Assembly (NCBI GenBank): GCA_963773155.1
Contig: CAVZAB010000005.1
Span: 1 to 64,000, forward strand
DNA length: 64,000 nt
Direction of reading: 5' to 3'
Origin: CAVZAB01 sp963773155
GTDB lineage: Bacteria; Pseudomonadota; Alphaproteobacteria; Rhizobiales; Beijerinckiaceae
A program made the position numbers and the translations under genes. Of the stretch, positions 29,142-38,343 are shown in pieces (positions within the stretch are counted from its first letter, which is position 1; each line of letters opens with the position of its first letter). Below the pieces are notes generated by a model. That model searched no databases, had not been told where the DNA came from, and worked only from the letters and a program-made list of their open reading frames with translations.

Positions 29142-30356
29142 CTATTTCTTGACCAGCGGGCAGGCACTCTCGGCGAGCGGGCGGAACGCCTCCTCGGCCG
29201 GAATTGTCGCCTTCAGCGTATAATAATCCCAGGGGCCCTTGGATTCGGAAGGCTTCTTCACCTCAAACAAGTAGACCGGATGTATCTTGCGGCCGTCAAC
29301 CCGAATCATGCCTTTGCCGAACAGCGGGTCGTCGGTCGGCATTTCCTTCATCTTGGCAGCGACCTTGGCACCGTCGTGCGGATTGCCGCCGAGCGCCTCC
29401 AGGGCCTTTAGATAATGCAGCACCGCAGCATAGGTGCCGGCCTGCACCATGGTCGGCTTGGCACCATTCTTCATGCGCTTCGAGAAGCGCTCCGAAAAGG
29501 CCCGGGTCTGGTCGTTCATGTCCCAGTAGAAGGATTCGGTAAAGGTCAGACCCTGCGCGACGTCGAGACCAAGCGCATGAACGTCGGAAATGAAAAGAAG
29601 CAGGGCGGCCAGCGTCTGGCCGCTGGTGGTTAGGCCAAACTCATGCGCCTGTTTGATCGCATTGGTCGCGTCGCCACCGGCATTGGCAAGACCGACAACT
29701 TTCGCCTTGGAAGCCTGCGCCTGCAGAAGGAAGGAAGAAAAATCGGCCGAGTTGATGGGATGGCGGACATTGCCAAGGACCTTGCCACCATTGGCGTTGA
29801 CTACGGCCTCGGTGTCGCGTTCGAGGGCCTGGCCGAAGGCGTAATCGGCGGTGACGAAGAACCAGGTGTCGCCGCCATTTTTGATGATCGACTTGCCGGT
29901 CGAATTGGCGAGCGCATAGGTGTCATAAGTCCAATGGATCGTGTTGGGCGTGCAGGCCTTGCCGGTGAGATCGGAAGAGGCGGCGCCCGAATTAAGAAAC
30001 AACCGGTTCTTGTCCTTGGTGATCTGGCTGACCGCCAGGGCGACGCCGGAATTGGGGGTGTCGACGATGACATCGACATTGTCGACATCGAACCATTGCC
30101 GGGCCAAGTTGCCGCCGATGTCGGGTTTGTTTTGGTGATCGCCGCCGATTACCTCGATTTTCCAGCCCTTATCGGTCAGCCCGGAATCCTCGACCGCCAT
30201 TTGCGCGGCGATCGTCGAGCCAAGTCCTCCGAGATCGGCATAGAGGCTCGACATGTCATTGAGATTGCCAATTTTGACATTTTTGTCGTCGGCCCGCGCC
30301 GCTGCACCGATCAGGCACAGGGCCGCGACGAGAATGAATTTCGAATTTTGTGTCAT
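29142..30356 (-). CDS. ABC transporter substrate-binding protein (Liv-type)
   Basis: A 404-residue periplasmic binding protein (type I fold) with a Sec signal peptide (FILVAALCLIGAAARA). The mature part starts DDKNVKIGNLNDMSSLYADLGG. Two internal lobes include GGDHQNKPDIGGNLARQW near 72, NSGAASSDLTGKACTPN near 122 and NVRHPINSADFSSFLLQAQ near 195. The SLYADLGG opening, rather than that of LivJ/LivK, is usual for relatives of unassigned or aromatic/amide ligands. Encoded between LivF and LivH genes. Confidence 0.85.
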   Translation of the reverse strand: MTQNSKFILVAALCLIGAAARADDKNVKIGNLNDMSSLYADLGGLGSTIAAQMAVEDSGLTDKGWKIEVIGGDHQNKPDIGGNLARQWFDVDNVDVIVDTPNSGVALAVSQITKDKNRLFLNSGAASSDLTGKACTPNTIHWTYDTYALANSTGKSIIKNGGDTWFFVTADYAFGQALERDTEAVVNANGGKVLGNVRHPINSADFSSFLLQAQASKAKVVGLANAGGDATNAIKQAHEFGLTTSGQTLAALLLFISDVHALGLDVAQGLTFTESFYWDMNDQTRAFSERFSKRMKNGAKPTMVQAGTYAAVLHYLKALEALGGNPHDGAKVAAKMKEMPTDDPLFGKGMIRVDGRKIHPVYLFEVKKPSESKGPWDYYTLKATIPAEEAFRPLAESACPLVKK

Positions 30357-30383
30357 TAGCTCTCCCCTCGTCTTTCGTCGTCT

Positions 30384-31097
30384 TTATACACCCAGATATT
30401 CGTGCAGCTTGGTCATCTTGATGTCGAGGTCACGCTGACCGAAGGCGTCGATGATCTTGCCATGCTCCATGACGTAGAACCGGTCAGCAAGCGGCGCGGC
30501 GAATTGGAAATTCTGTTCAACCAGCAATATGGTGAAGCCGTCGCGCTTGAGCTTGGCGATAGTGCGGCCGATCATTTCGATAATTACCGGGGCCAGTCCT
30601 TCGGTTGGCTCGTCGAGCAGCAAAAGCCTGGCGCCGGTTCGCAGGATCCGGGCAATAGCCAGCATTTGCTGCTCACCGCCCGACAATTTCGTGCCCTGGC
30701 TTGCCGCCCGCTCCTTGAGATTGGGAAACAGCGCAAAGATCTCGGTCAGGCTGGCCCCGCCTTCGCGAATGCGCGGGGGCAGCATCAGGTTTTCCATGAC
30801 GTTCAGACTGGCGAAAATGCCGCGCTCTTCGGGGCAGAAGGCAATGCCAGCGCGGGCGACACGGTCAGAGGTGGCGGCAATCAGCTCGGTTCCGGCAAAG
30901 CGCACCGACCCGCGGCGCTTGGCGAGAATGCCCATGATCGATTTCAGCGTTGTCGTCTTACCGGCACCATTGCGCCCGAGCAGGGTTACCACCTCGCCGG
31001 CATGAATCTCGAAGTTCGCGCCGTGGAGGATGTGGGATTCGCCATACCAGGCCTCCAGATCGGCGACGCCGAGCAGTGGCTGTACGTCACCCGCCAT
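30384..31097 (-). CDS. livF: ABC transporter ATP-binding protein (LivF)
   Basis: A 237-residue LivF ATPase: Walker A GRNGAGKTT near 41, Q-loop region CPEERGIFASLNVMENL near 88, signature LSGGEQQMLAIARIL near 138, Walker B LLLLDEPTEGLAP near 158 and H-loop replaced by the LivF-typical LLVEQNFQFA. Its start at 31097 overlaps the LivG gene end by 11 bp, so the two ATPase genes are coupled. Confidence 0.92.
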   Translation of the reverse strand: MAGDVQPLLGVADLEAWYGESHILHGANFEIHAGEVVTLLGRNGAGKTTTLKSIMGILAKRRGSVRFAGTELIAATSDRVARAGIAFCPEERGIFASLNVMENLMLPPRIREGGASLTEIFALFPNLKERAASQGTKLSGGEQQMLAIARILRTGARLLLLDEPTEGLAPVIIEMIGRTIAKLKRDGFTILLVEQNFQFAAPLADRFYVMEHGKIIDAFGQRDLDIKMTKLHEYLGV

Positions 31098-31860
31098 TGT
31101 CAGACCCCATATAAGCCTGCCGGACCTCTGGATTTCTCGAAATGGTCGCGTAGTCGCCTTCGGCAAGGATCTGTCCGCGGGTCAAGACCGTAATCCGGTC
31201 GGACAGGTCGGCGACGACGCCGAGATTGTGTTCGACCATTAGAATGGTCCGGTTCTTGGCGACACGTCGGATCAACGCGGCAATCCGCGCAATGTCTTCT
31301 TGGCCCATCCCGGCCATCGGCTCGTCGAGCAGCATCATGTCGGGGTCCAGAGCGAGCGTCGTGGCTAGTTCGAGAGCCCGCTTGCGTCCATAGGGCATTT
31401 CGATTGCCGCGGTCTTGGCGAAGGCCGAAAGACCAACCTCATCAAGCAGCGCCATTGCCGTTGGGTTGAGCGCCTCGAGATTGTGGTTGGAGCGCCAGAA
31501 ATCGAACGATTTACCCCGCCCGCGCTGCAGGGCTATCCGGACGTTCTGCAGCCCGGTGAGATGCGGAAATACTGCCGAGATCTGGAACGAGCGCACCAGG
31601 CCAAGGCGGGCGACGGCAGCCGGCTGGCTGGCGCTGATATCCTGGCCCCTGTAGAGTATGCGGCCGCTGGTCGGCGTCAGAAACTTGGTCAAGAGATTGA
31701 AGCACGTCGTCTTGCCAGCGCCGTTCGGGCCGATCAGGGCGTAAATCGTACCCCGCTTGACCTGCAGGCTGACATCCTTGACCGCAACGAAACCGGCAAA
31801 TTCTTTGGTCAGCCGATCGGTTGCCAGGATGATCTCATCTGTACCGTCGGTTTTCCCCAT
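31087..31860 (-). CDS. livG: ABC transporter ATP-binding protein (LivG)
   Basis: A 257-residue LivG ATPase: Walker A GPNGAGKTT near 44, LVRSFQISAVFPHLTGLQNV near 92 (LivG-specific), the LivG-type signature MPYGRKRALELATTLA near 158, Walker B MMLLDEPMAGM near 178 and MVEHNLGVV near 210. I chose the second ATG (MGKTDG) because AGGGG lies six bases upstream; the ATG two codons earlier touches that site. First gene of the transporter operon, divergent from adenine deaminase. Confidence 0.9.
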   Translation of the reverse strand: MGKTDGTDEIILATDRLTKEFAGFVAVKDVSLQVKRGTIYALIGPNGAGKTTCFNLLTKFLTPTSGRILYRGQDISASQPAAVARLGLVRSFQISAVFPHLTGLQNVRIALQRGRGKSFDFWRSNHNLEALNPTAMALLDEVGLSAFAKTAAIEMPYGRKRALELATTLALDPDMMLLDEPMAGMGQEDIARIAALIRRVAKNRTILMVEHNLGVVADLSDRITVLTRGQILAEGDYATISRNPEVRQAYMGSDNGG

Positions 31861-32000
31861 GATCATCCCCTGGGCGGACCCCGAACCTATGGGGTGAACT
31901 AGCCGAGCGCAAGCGGCGCGGGCGCGGTGACTGGCGCCGCCCGGCAGGCTAGACTGACAAGGTCGCCGCGCCGGATGCAGGCGACCCAAAAGGGCAGGGC

Positions 32001-33720
32001 ATGGATCGATCGAGTGGCACTTCATTGCTTGCGCGCGCGATTGCGCAGGCGCGCGGACAGGAGGCGGCCGATCTGGTGCTCAAGGGCGGCTGGATCTTCG
32101 ATCTGGTCGGCGGCGAACTGACCCGTTCCGACGTCGCCATTTGCGGCGATCGCATCGTCGGCACGCTCGCGACCTATCGCGGCCGTCGCGAGATCGATGC
32201 GTGCCAAAATATCATTGTTCCTGGCTTCATCGACACGCATCTGCACATCGAATCATCGCTCGTGACGCCCCTGGAGTTCGATCGCTGCGTTTTGCCGCAT
32301 GGCGTGACCAGTGCGATTTGCGATCCGCACGAGATCGCCAATGTCCTTGGTCGCGACGGCATCGCCTACTTTCTTGCTGCCGCGCGTGCCGTGGCGCTCG
32401 ATCTCTACGTGCAATTGTCGTCTTGCGTGCCGGCCACCGATCTCGAGACCTCCGGGGCAAGGCTCGACGTGCATGATCTCCTCGCCTTTGCCGGTGACCC
32501 CAAAGTTCTCGGCTTGGCCGAGGTTATGAATTTTCCCGGCGTTCTTGCGGGCTCGCCGGACATGCTGGCAAAACTAGCCGCCTTCCAAGACCGCCATATC
32601 GACGGCCATGCGCCGCTGCTCGCCGGGCGCGACCTCAATGCCTATCTGGCCTGCCGGATCCGTACCGATCACGAGACGACCAGCGCCGCTGAAGCGCGCG
32701 AAAAACTGGCCAAGGGCATGACGATCCTCATTCGGGAAGGCTCTGTGTCGAAGGATTTGCAGGCCCTCTGTCCGATCCTCACCGAGCGGGCCTCGCCGTT
32801 CGTGAGCCTGTGCACCGATGATCGCAACCCGCTCGACATAGCCGAAGAAGGCCACATCGACCATATGGTGCGCACCGCGATCAGGCTCGGCGCGTCGCCG
32901 CTTGCAGCCTACCGCGCTGCCTCGTGGTCGGCGGCACGCAATTTCGGTCTCGCGGATCGCGGTCTGGTTGCCCCCGGCTATCGTGCCGATCTCGTGCTCG
33001 TCGACGATCTACGGGATTGCCGTGTCCATCGGGTGATCGCGGCCGGCCGCGTGGTCGATGAGGCGCTGTTTGCCAGGCGACCGCCGCTCGCCCCGGTCGG
33101 GCGGGGCAGCGTTAAGCTCGCGCCGGTCGCAGCCGCGGACTTTGTCGTGACAGGCACGGCATCGGCGACGCCGGTGATCGGCGTCGTTCCGGGCAAGATC
33201 ATCACCGATAGAACTCACCATAAGTCTGCCGCTTTCCCGCGGCGAGCGCCTAGTCGATCTCGACCAAGACGCGGTCAAGGTGGCGGTGGTGGCCCGGCAT
33301 GGCGGCAATAGAAATATTGGCCTTGGCTTCGTCCACGGCTTTGGTCTGAGGCGCGGCGCTATCGCTTCCTCGGTCGGTCACGATTGCCACAATATCTGCG
33401 TCGTAGGGGTCGATGCTGCCGATATGGCGATCGCCGTCAACCGGCTGATCGCGCTCGAAGGCGGCTTTGTGGTCAGCGAAGGTGGCGCGGTCAGGGCCGA
33501 GCTGGCCCTGCCGGTGGCCGGACTCATGAGCCTCGAGAGTTTCGAGTCGGTTCGATCGAGCCTGATCGGCCTGCGCCAGGCGGCGCGCGAACTCGGGGTC
33601 GTCCTGGCCGAGCCCTTCCTGCAAGTTGCCTTCCTGCCCCTGCCTGTGATCCCGCATTTGAAAATTACAGACCGCGGCCTGGTTGACGTCGATCGGTTCG
33701 AACTGATCCGCGTCGCCTAG
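32001..33720 (+). pseudogene. ade: Adenine deaminase, one frameshift near the C-terminal third
   Basis: Amidohydrolase converting adenine to hypoxanthine. Metal motif IDTHLHIESS near 76, PHEIANVLG near 110, DGHAPLLAGRDLNAYL near 203, and CTDDRNPLDIAEEGH near 275 are all present. The frame continues to KIITD near 33210; the family sequence ELTISLPLSRGERLVDL then resumes one base out of frame and runs through VGHDCHNICVVG and the C-terminal domain to 33720. An extra base around 33208-33213 accounts for this. Apart from that the gene is full length (about 570 residues). Divergent from the transporter operon with 140 bp between starts. Confidence 0.87.
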
Positions 33721-33803
33721 CAGTGAGGGGAGAGCGAACGGCCCCTTGCCTCGCGGCCGAAAATGGTTAAACAGCGGGACATGTGACAATCGGGCATGGG
33801 AAA

Positions 33804-34466
33804 ATGCCTGAGGTATCCGAGGCGGCCATGGCCTATCTTGATATGCATCGGCTCGAAGCGACACCGGTCGAAAACGATCCGTTCGACTATCTTATCGTCC
33901 GCAACCTTGTCGTGCCGGAGCGGCTCGACGAAATCGTGCGCGATTTTCCGGAAGTGCCCGGTCCCGGCTCCCATCCGCCTGGCGAATTGCAGATCAACGG
34001 GCACTTCAAGGCACTGATGGACGAACTCGAAAGCCCGGCGTTCCGGCAGGTGATCGAGAGCAAATTCGGGCTCGACCTGAGCAATCGTCCAACCATGTAT
34101 ACGGTGCGCGGCTATACCCGCCAGACCGATGGCTCCATCCACACGGATTCGACGACCAAGATCATTACCGTTCTACTCTATCTGAACCAGAAATGGGACG
34201 CTGATGGTGGCCGGCTGAGACTGCTGCGCAACGGTCAGGATCTCGAAGATTATGTGGCCGAGGTTCCACCTGACGGCGGCACTCTGCTGGTTTTTCGCCG
34301 GTCCGACAATTCCTGGCACGGCCATCAGCCCTTTGCCGGGCAGCGCCGAGCGATCCAGATGAATTGGGTGACCAGCAAAGACGTGGTGGCGATGGAACAA
34401 CGCCGGCACCGGATGTCGACGCGGCTCAAGAAGTTCCGCAACCTGTTCCAGCGCAAGGCCGGCTGA
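33804..34466 (+). CDS. 2-oxoglutarate/Fe(II)-dependent oxygenase superfamily protein
   Basis: A 220-residue protein of the 2OG-Fe(II) fold. Iron ligands are visible as HTDS (HxD) near 112 and SWHGHQPF near 175, with the 2-oxoglutarate-binding Arg in QRRAIQMNWV near 185; VLLYLN lies between. The 3' end is basic (RRHRMSTRLKKFRNLFQRK). Similar small proteins occur in rhizobial and rhodospirilloid genomes beside polysaccharide or capsule genes, but no such neighbours are here. Starts at GTG 33783, ATG 33804 or ATG 33828 are possible; no strong ribosome binding site decides. Confidence 0.72.
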   Translation: MPEVSEAAMAYLDMHRLEATPVENDPFDYLIVRNLVVPERLDEIVRDFPEVPGPGSHPPGELQINGHFKALMDELESPAFRQVIESKFGLDLSNRPTMYTVRGYTRQTDGSIHTDSTTKIITVLLYLNQKWDADGGRLRLLRNGQDLEDYVAEVPPDGGTLLVFRRSDNSWHGHQPFAGQRRAIQMNWVTSKDVVAMEQRRHRMSTRLKKFRNLFQRKAG

Positions 34467-34628
34467 GACCGCCGCCGGCGCGGCCATTCATGCCCGGTTC
34501 AGCGGGAATCGGTGAAAAGCCCGTCACGACCGGCGCTTTCAAATTGACGGTTTGACAGGATTCGACCAAGGTCCGCCGAGTCGGTTGAACCAAGGGATCT
34601 GCCGGCGACACGAGAGAGGGATGGACTG

Positions 34629-35120
34629 ATGGGTAAGAACACCGTGCGAATGACGGTCGGCGCCTTTGCACTGGCTGCCATTTGGAACTTGGCGGCTTTG
34701 ACCGGCGCCCAGGCGCAGAGTACGCAAAGCGTCATCATGAAGCAATGCGGCGAGAAGTGGAGCGCCGCCAAGGCGGCAAACCAGGTGCCGGCCGGTACGA
34801 CTTGGCCGAAGTTTCTGAGCCAGTGTCGAACCGACATGGCTCAGCCGGCCGCGGTTACAGCGCCCGCGGCCGCCCCGGCGCCGGCCCCTGTTGCCCCGAC
34901 GGTCGCGCCGAAGCCTGCCCCCGTTGCCCCGACGGTCGCGCCGAAGCCGGCAACGACCGCCACGGCCCCGGCGACCGGCGGAATGGCCGGCCAGCAGAAG
35001 CGGATTACCCAATGCGGTGCCGAATGGCGCGCCAACAAAGCAACCTTGTCGAAGCAATATGCGAGCTGGCCAAAATACTGGAGCGCCTGCGACGCGCGCC
35101 TGAAGGCTGCTGGCCAATAG
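34629..35120 (+). CDS. Secreted protein with two QCGxxW...WPxxxxxC modules and an APVAPTVAPKP linker
   Basis: A 163-residue exported protein: signal peptide to about residue 30 (GAQAQS), then module 1 (C40, W44, K48, WP59-60, C66), an Ala/Pro linker containing two copies of an 11-residue unit (APVAPTVAPKP), and module 2 (C129, W133, K137, WP147-148, C154). The residue spacing in the two modules is the same, so they are internal duplicates, each probably with one disulfide. The short exported PsiF-like proteins of rhizobia have comparable modules. AGAGAGGGATGG before the ATG is the ribosome binding site. Function unknown. Confidence 0.75.
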   Translation: MGKNTVRMTVGAFALAAIWNLAALTGAQAQSTQSVIMKQCGEKWSAAKAANQVPAGTTWPKFLSQCRTDMAQPAAVTAPAAAPAPAPVAPTVAPKPAPVAPTVAPKPATTATAPATGGMAGQQKRITQCGAEWRANKATLSKQYASWPKYWSACDARLKAAGQ

Positions 35121-35127
35121 GTTTACA

Positions 35128-35161
35128 GCGGCCGGCGCTCGCGGTTTGGAGCGTCGGCCGC
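35128..35161. terminator. Stem-loop between convergent genes
   Basis: GCGGCCGGCGCTC and GAGCGTCGGCCGC pair over 13 positions with one G-T pair around an 8-base loop. No T-run follows, so termination is plausible but unproven; it lies between a plus-strand stop and a minus-strand stop. Confidence 0.5.
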
Positions 35162-35179
35162 CTTGCGGCTCTCAAAGGG

Positions 35180-35758
35180 TCAATGCGCCGCCGCTACGGG
35201 CCCCAAATAGGTCCAAACGGCTAGTGTAGCCCCGGCGACACCCAGAATAATCGAGGCGATCCAGGGCCAGCGTTGACCCCGGGTAATGATCGAAATTGTG
35301 GCGATCGCAATGGCGATGTGGACCATGGTCGCCGACAGCGTCAGTCCGTGGTGGCGTTCCTCCCGGTGATCGGCCTCGACTAGCTTCTCGTCACGCTGTT
35401 TCTCGAGTTCCTTGGCGTCGCGCAAGATATCCTTGGTTTCATCGGCATAGTGCTGCGCTTCCTTGCCGAACTCCTCGGATTTACCGTTTGCCGGAGTCGC
35501 CGCGGCGATCTCGTACATTTTCTGCTTGAGGCTCTTGGCCTGATAGAAGGCCCATTGGTCGCTGGCTTGGGTCTGTTTGAGCACGGCTTCGTTTTTGGCC
35601 CCGATGGTTGCCGCGGTCTCGACCGATTCGAGGCTGGCAATGACCGCCGCGAGGACGGCCAGGACGGCGATCGTGCCGGAGACCGTGATCAGAAAGGCAT
35701 TGCCGCTCGCCGCCGCATGCTCGGCATGTTCGACATGTTCATGCGGCAGTTCGTCCAT
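35180..35758 (-). CDS. DUF4337 membrane protein
   Basis: A 192-residue protein with a His/Glu-rich N-terminus (ELPHEHVEHAEHAA), one span near 22-43 (LITVSGTIAVLAVLAAVIA) and a long charged central helix (about 60-130, coiled-coil-like, with QWAFYQAKSLKQ). Two C-terminal spans follow (MVHIAIAIATISIITRG and ASIILGVAGATLAVWTYLG). This architecture is DUF4337. No function is established. Its start lies about 60 bp from the integrase fragment that marks the right boundary of the metabolic block. Confidence 0.82.
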   Translation of the reverse strand: MDELPHEHVEHAEHAAASGNAFLITVSGTIAVLAVLAAVIASLESVETAATIGAKNEAVLKQTQASDQWAFYQAKSLKQKMYEIAAATPANGKSEEFGKEAQHYADETKDILRDAKELEKQRDEKLVEADHREERHHGLTLSATMVHIAIAIATISIITRGQRWPWIASIILGVAGATLAVWTYLGPVAAAH

Positions 35759-35821
35759 GACAGGGTCCGGCAGGAGGGCTCGGCTGTCAGTACAGGTCGG
35801 ACCTTGCGCACGTCAAGGCGC

Positions 35822-36445
35822 GCGCCACGCCTATTAGCCGTCCGAAAGCGGTGGCAGGAGATAGGCAGCTTTGTGACATCCCTACGCGGCGGCTCGGCGA
35901 GCGTGAGTGGTCTCGCCCTGGAGTTCGTAATCCTGATCGCCGCACGAAGCGGCGAGGTTATAGGTGCAACCTGGAACGAAATCGACCTCGTTGGGAAGGT
36001 CTGGACAATTCCAAAGTACCGCATGAAGGCCGGCAGGGAGCATCGAGTACCATTGGCGGATGCCGCTATCACCGTGCTTAAAGCCGTGGTGCCGCTCCGG
36101 CCAAAGGACAAGAAGGAAGCTCCGGTCTTTCCATCCCCGATTGGGCGCCAGATGCTTTCAGACACGGCGCTGCTCAAGATGTTAAAGTTGTCGGGCCATG
36201 ATGACCTGACGGTTCATGGGTTCCGAAGCACCTTCCGTGACTGGGCAGTTGAAGCCACTGCACATCCTCGGGAGGTCGTCGAAGCGGCCATGGTGCATCG
36301 GTTGGGGGACAAGACAGAACAGGCCTACACCCGTGGGGACCTATTTCAAAAGCGACGGAAGCTGATGGAAGATTGGGCAGAAATGTGTGGTCGTTCTAAG
36401 AGCAGGACTGCCGTGATCCCCCTGGCCGGCCGAGTGGTGCGCTAA
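35822..36445 (+). pseudogene. C-terminal catalytic part of a P4-type tyrosine integrase
   Basis: In-frame sequence from about KRWQEIGSFVTSL to the stop at 36445 matches the catalytic domain of P4-like integrases: AARSGEVIGATWNEIDL (first catalytic Arg), the linking VWTIPKYRMKAGREHRVPL, HGFRSTFRDWAVE (HxxR) and RLGDKTEQAYTRGD (Tyr nucleophile). The N-terminal arm (DUF4102) and core-binding domains are missing; the open frame upstream runs antisense to the DUF4337 gene and is not integrase-like. It belongs to a different family from the fragment at 11.1 kb. Confidence 0.85.
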
Positions 36446-36952
36446 ATGGCAAGGCCGACGGGCAGCGTTCGATGGACACCCGAAGCGATCGCAGCTCTCG
36501 TTTACGTCGCTGGCAAGATCGCCAATGACTTGAATGCACGCAGCGGTCGCACACCTTCCAGATTAGCGATTTGTCGAGAAATTGCAGATCGCGCAGATAA
36601 GAGTAAGGACCAGCAACGGGCAGCGCAGTTAGAAATGGACCTTCGCGTCGCACCAATGCTCGCCGGTCGCGGCGGTCTGTTGAACAGGGAGCCCGCAACA
36701 ATCCCAGACTTTGTCAAACGAATGCAATTTGCCTCTATCCGCGACGCCTTGGAGCCCCGCCGCATCAATACCGCCGTCGTGCAGAATGCGTTGACCCACC
36801 TTCTTGCCCGGGAGGTGCTGTTTACGACGCCTGGCGCGCTAGATGGCGAATTCGCCCTTACTCTGTCAGGCAGGCATCTCCCGCATTCTGGCAAGGTAGA
36901 AGCCTTTTGGGATAGCAGGCTGCCAGCCGAGTTTTCCCCACAACTCGTATAG
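36446..36952 (+). CDS. Hypothetical protein next to integrase fragment
   Basis: A 168-residue soluble protein starting MARPTGSVRWTPEAIAALVY one base after the integrase stop. The region around LAICREIADRADKSKDQQRA could be a helix-turn-helix, but I do not recognise a family. The same frame reopens directly after the amber stop (TAG at 36950) as the primase-like fragment, so the two may be parts of one interrupted frame or a chance juxtaposition inside a decayed element. Confidence 0.5.
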   Translation: MARPTGSVRWTPEAIAALVYVAGKIANDLNARSGRTPSRLAICREIADRADKSKDQQRAAQLEMDLRVAPMLAGRGGLLNREPATIPDFVKRMQFASIRDALEPRRINTAVVQNALTHLLAREVLFTTPGALDGEFALTLSGRHLPHSGKVEAFWDSRLPAEFSPQLV

Positions 36953-37354
36953 CCGTTCGACACCGAGCTGAAATCGGCCGCGGTGCGTGCAGGCGCCGGT
37001 CCTGTAATGCGCTGGTGGCTTGAGGCTCTTGAAGAGGGCGAAATGCCTGGCCTGAGCGAAAGCCTGCCAATGCTCGGGCTAAAGGCTGGAGATGAAGGTA
37101 GCGATTGGGAGAGAGGGCCGGTCACTGTCCTTCGGCGCGAAATGTGGTTGGACTACTTGGATTGGTGCAGCCGAAATCGCATCAATTACCCTGGCAGCAT
37201 TGAGGAATTGGGTCGAGAGCTACAAAAGCTGTGCCCACCGCGCGAGCACACTCGCAAAGAAGACCCATTTATGCTCTCCCGGGAAAAAAGACCGAGGCAG
37301 GCTGACCGTTTTTCCTCCCTGTCCGACTGTCGAGCAGCGGCCCGGAGCATTTAA
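36953..37354 (+). pseudogene. C-terminal fragment resembling phage/plasmid primase-helicase
   Basis: About 130 residues containing GPVMRWWLEALEEGEMPG and YLDWCSRNRINYPGSIEELGRELQKLCP. This resembles the C-terminal end of D5-like primase/helicase proteins of integrated elements (a region mixing a PVMRWW motif with a small winged-helix-like tail). No P-loop or primase domain is present. The first Met is at 36983. Together with the adjacent integrase fragment this marks an eroded integrative element. Confidence 0.5.
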
Positions 37355-37391
37355 GGCGAGGCTGCTTTTGCCGAGCTCGACCTGTGTTCAG

Positions 37392-37518
37392 GGTGATCAG
37401 GGTGATCATGGTGTCCTGCTATCCACCGCATTATTGTCTTTCCGCGGGCCCCATATCAGTACCAGGGCGCCGTGAGAATACTGCCTTGAATTGAACTACC
37501 ATGATCACCATGATCACC
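37392..37518. repeat. 21-bp inverted repeat built from GGTGATCA units
   Basis: The left arm (37392-37412) has two GGTGATCA octamers spaced 9 bp apart. The right arm (37498-37518) has two TGATCACC octamers, also spaced 9 bp apart. The arms are reverse complements except at one position, separated by 85 bp. The helical spacing is short of one turn (9 bp). Could be an operator, an origin-like array of the decayed element, or a structural terminator. Confidence 0.8.
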
Positions 37519-38343
37519 ATACACACCTCTGATATATATAGGTATTTTCGCCCCGAGGCGTTGGTGCACGTTCAGGGTCGCTGAACAAAGGTGCGAGGCG
37601 TACCGTCCGGCGGGGGTGCCGATCACCACGACGCGGTCGCAGTTCTTCAGCATCGCCGCCTGGTTTGGCGCGCCACCTGTCCAGGCCCGGTCGGTGCCAT
37701 TCAAATCCGCCCGAAGGTCTTGGCATTCCCCTCGTCCCCTCGCGCCCTGTTGCCGATTTTGTCGCCGCTTCTGGTTCGAGGTCCCTGTCCAAACGCGTCG
37801 ACCAGGTGAACATGAAGGGCGGGCAATACGGGTAAGACATTTTGGCGGGGTCAGCCTGGATTGCCTGCCTCGCGGTTGCCGAGTCGAAGCAATCAAGACT
37901 CACAGACGGCCCAGGGATGCCCTCGGCTAAGGCGGATGGTTGGGCCTTGTGCCGGTGATAGACTTCGGACGGCGATCGAGCTCCATTCATACGGCGTATA
38001 TTTGCCGCTCAAGTCACCGAGGACGTAGCCCTGGCCGTCGCGGTCGAGGCGTGGCGTATCCTCTAAAAGCCTCGCCGTCGAGCTCTTGTCGGCCGAGCCG
38101 CGTTCCGCTGTATCGGCGCGCCGCTGGTGCTCGCGGCGCGGTGACGGTCGAGAGCTTTGTGGGTCACAGGACAAAGTCACAGCTTCGCGGGAATTGACAC
38201 CCCCCATCGCTCAGTGCATGAAACTCCATCTTCAGCAAGCCCAGGGTCCTCTGCTCGCACTGGCCGAAGCGCTCCCCGGCGACACGAGAAGGGTCCATCG
38301 CTTCGACGGCCTACCTATCCGACGGCGGGAGTGGAGTTAACAG
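37519..38343. other. 825-bp stretch without a supported gene
   Basis: Several overlapping frames exist on both strands (for example 37514-37990 minus), all with Arg/Pro-rich, low-complexity translations and no recognisable motif. Treated as non-coding or decayed element DNA. The right part precedes the ion-channel gene and would hold its promoter. Confidence 0.45.

Noticed and set aside
36446..37354. One selenocysteine- or amber-suppressed gene across the TAG at 36950
   Set aside because: Both sides are in frame, but the upstream part shows no similarity to the primase family, so a real read-through gene is unlikely in this decayed region.
37514..37990. Minus-strand frame of 158 codons
   Set aside because: Pro/Arg-rich with no motif; several overlapping frames of equal length exist, so none is supported.
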